The notes beneath the pieces were generated by a model. That model had not been told where the DNA came from. It was given only the letters and a program-made list of their open reading frames with translations, and ran no database searches. From Saksenaea vasiformis B4078 (Eukaryota > Mucoromycota > Mucoromycetes > Mucorales > Saksenaeaceae), in assembly GCA_000697055.1 (NCBI GenBank), contig JNDT01002416.1:1-64000 (forward strand): a DNA stretch of 64,000 nt. Reading direction: 5' to 3'. Each line of letters begins with the position of its first letter. Within the stretch, counting starts at the first letter, position 1. Shown here piece by piece: positions 63,503 through 64,000 of the stretch. Position numbers and translations under genes: made by a program.

Positions 63503-64000
63503 TTAGTCACGAACGAGTTCACGAATAAACACGACGGAAGTGAGGCACGCGACAGCAAAGGCAATAGCATAGGGATGAAGGGAGTCCTTTAACGTCATAG
63601 CAGCACTATTAAAACATAACGCACAGTAGGGGGCTGAATTTCGAAAAATGAATGAATGGGAAGCGTTACGCAAACGTAGACTTACATGATGTCATGGGTG
63701 TGTAACTCTCCGGAATATATAGAGCGATTGAAAGGGTAGTGACTGGCATCAACCAACCAGGCTGTATTGTCGCGCTTAGACCACGTTGATCGTACAGCTG
63801 GATCTGATAGAATCCTTCCATCAAAGGTGTATCGGGTGGAGCATCGGATAGGTGCCATATGGCGCTGGTTGCATCTCCATTCATCGTTGCGATAGGATAG
63901 TTAGCCGACTGAGGTCCCATCGCGGCTAATGTCAGATTGATAGGTCGCACCTTCAGCGACTCAAATTTCCACACAAACGTTACGTTCACCTTGGAGCTGA
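63503..64000 (-). CDS. C-terminal part of a membrane-anchored protein, DUF7137-like (partial)
   Basis: The gene runs off the right edge. The upstream exon contains VNVTFVWKFESLKVRPINLT, DATSAIWHLSDAPPDTPLME and YQIQLYDQRGLSATIQPGWL, then LPVTTLSIALYIPESYTPMT-like MPVTTLSIALYIPESY. A GTAAGT intron (from about 63688 to about 63633) joins in phase 1 to SPYCALCFNSAAMTLKDSLH and YAIAFAVACLTSVVFIREL, a C-terminal membrane helix, then VRD* at 63503-63505. The N(V/L)T, GPxS, LYDQRGP and PxCxxCNxA pattern resembles the fungal DUF7137 family of secretory-pathway proteins of unknown role. This is family recollection. Confidence 0.6.

Overview
The window is nuclear DNA of an early-diverging filamentous fungus, most likely Mucoromycota. 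Genes are split by short introns (about 45-100 nt). The proteins are fungal: a Pkc1 kinase with HR1-C2-C1-C1 architecture, Swi3/Rsc8, Rxt2, Met14, Pho8, Dot1 and an Ecl1-like protein. Accessory genes are of types seen in Mucoromycota: Sel1 repeats, F-box/LRR, a Plavaka-type transposase and a Fanzor-like tail. The placement is inferred from protein resemblance, not from a search. Splice junctions were read by eye, by joining frames at GT/GC/AT..AG/AC sites.

Layout. 1-289: 3' tail of a TnpB/Fanzor-like gene. 693-15000: dense housekeeping block: PKC1 (+), an F-box protein (-), NDUFS8 (-) divergent from mitochondrial uS5 (+), SWI3/RSC8-like (+), TRM7 (-). 15.4-28 kb: accessory island with a MITE, a decayed Sel1-repeat gene, a second gene sharing its N-terminal module, an unrecognised gene head-to-head with an apparently intact many-intron Plavaka-like transposase, and a degraded unrecognised gene. 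28.1-31.2 kb and 52.6-55.9 kb: two inverted copies of an unclassified repeat of about 3 kb. Between them lie RXT2, an acidic protein, a gene-poor stretch of about 4 kb with a cluster of RNA-like hairpins, YPT7/RAB7, PHO8, MET14, DOT1 and an F-box/LRR gene. 56-62 kb: repeat-rich, with an IS630/Tc1-like transposase broken by one stop codon and a pogo-type MITE. 62.3-64 kb: an Ecl1-like small protein and the 3' end of a membrane-anchored DUF7137-like gene.

The housekeeping genes do not form a pathway. Functions are vacuolar (Ypt7, Pho8), chromatin (Swi3, Rxt2, Dot1), mitochondrial (NDUFS8, uS5m), tRNA modification (Trm7), sulfate assimilation (Met14) and cell-wall integrity signalling (Pkc1). 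The most distinctive signals are a candidate U12-type AT-AC intron in RXT2, a 6-nt micro-exon with a GC-AG intron in YPT7, the Plavaka transposase with a divergent partner gene, a shared unnamed module in two neighbouring accessory genes, the large inverted repeat pair, and the hairpin cluster at 41.14-41.24 kb.
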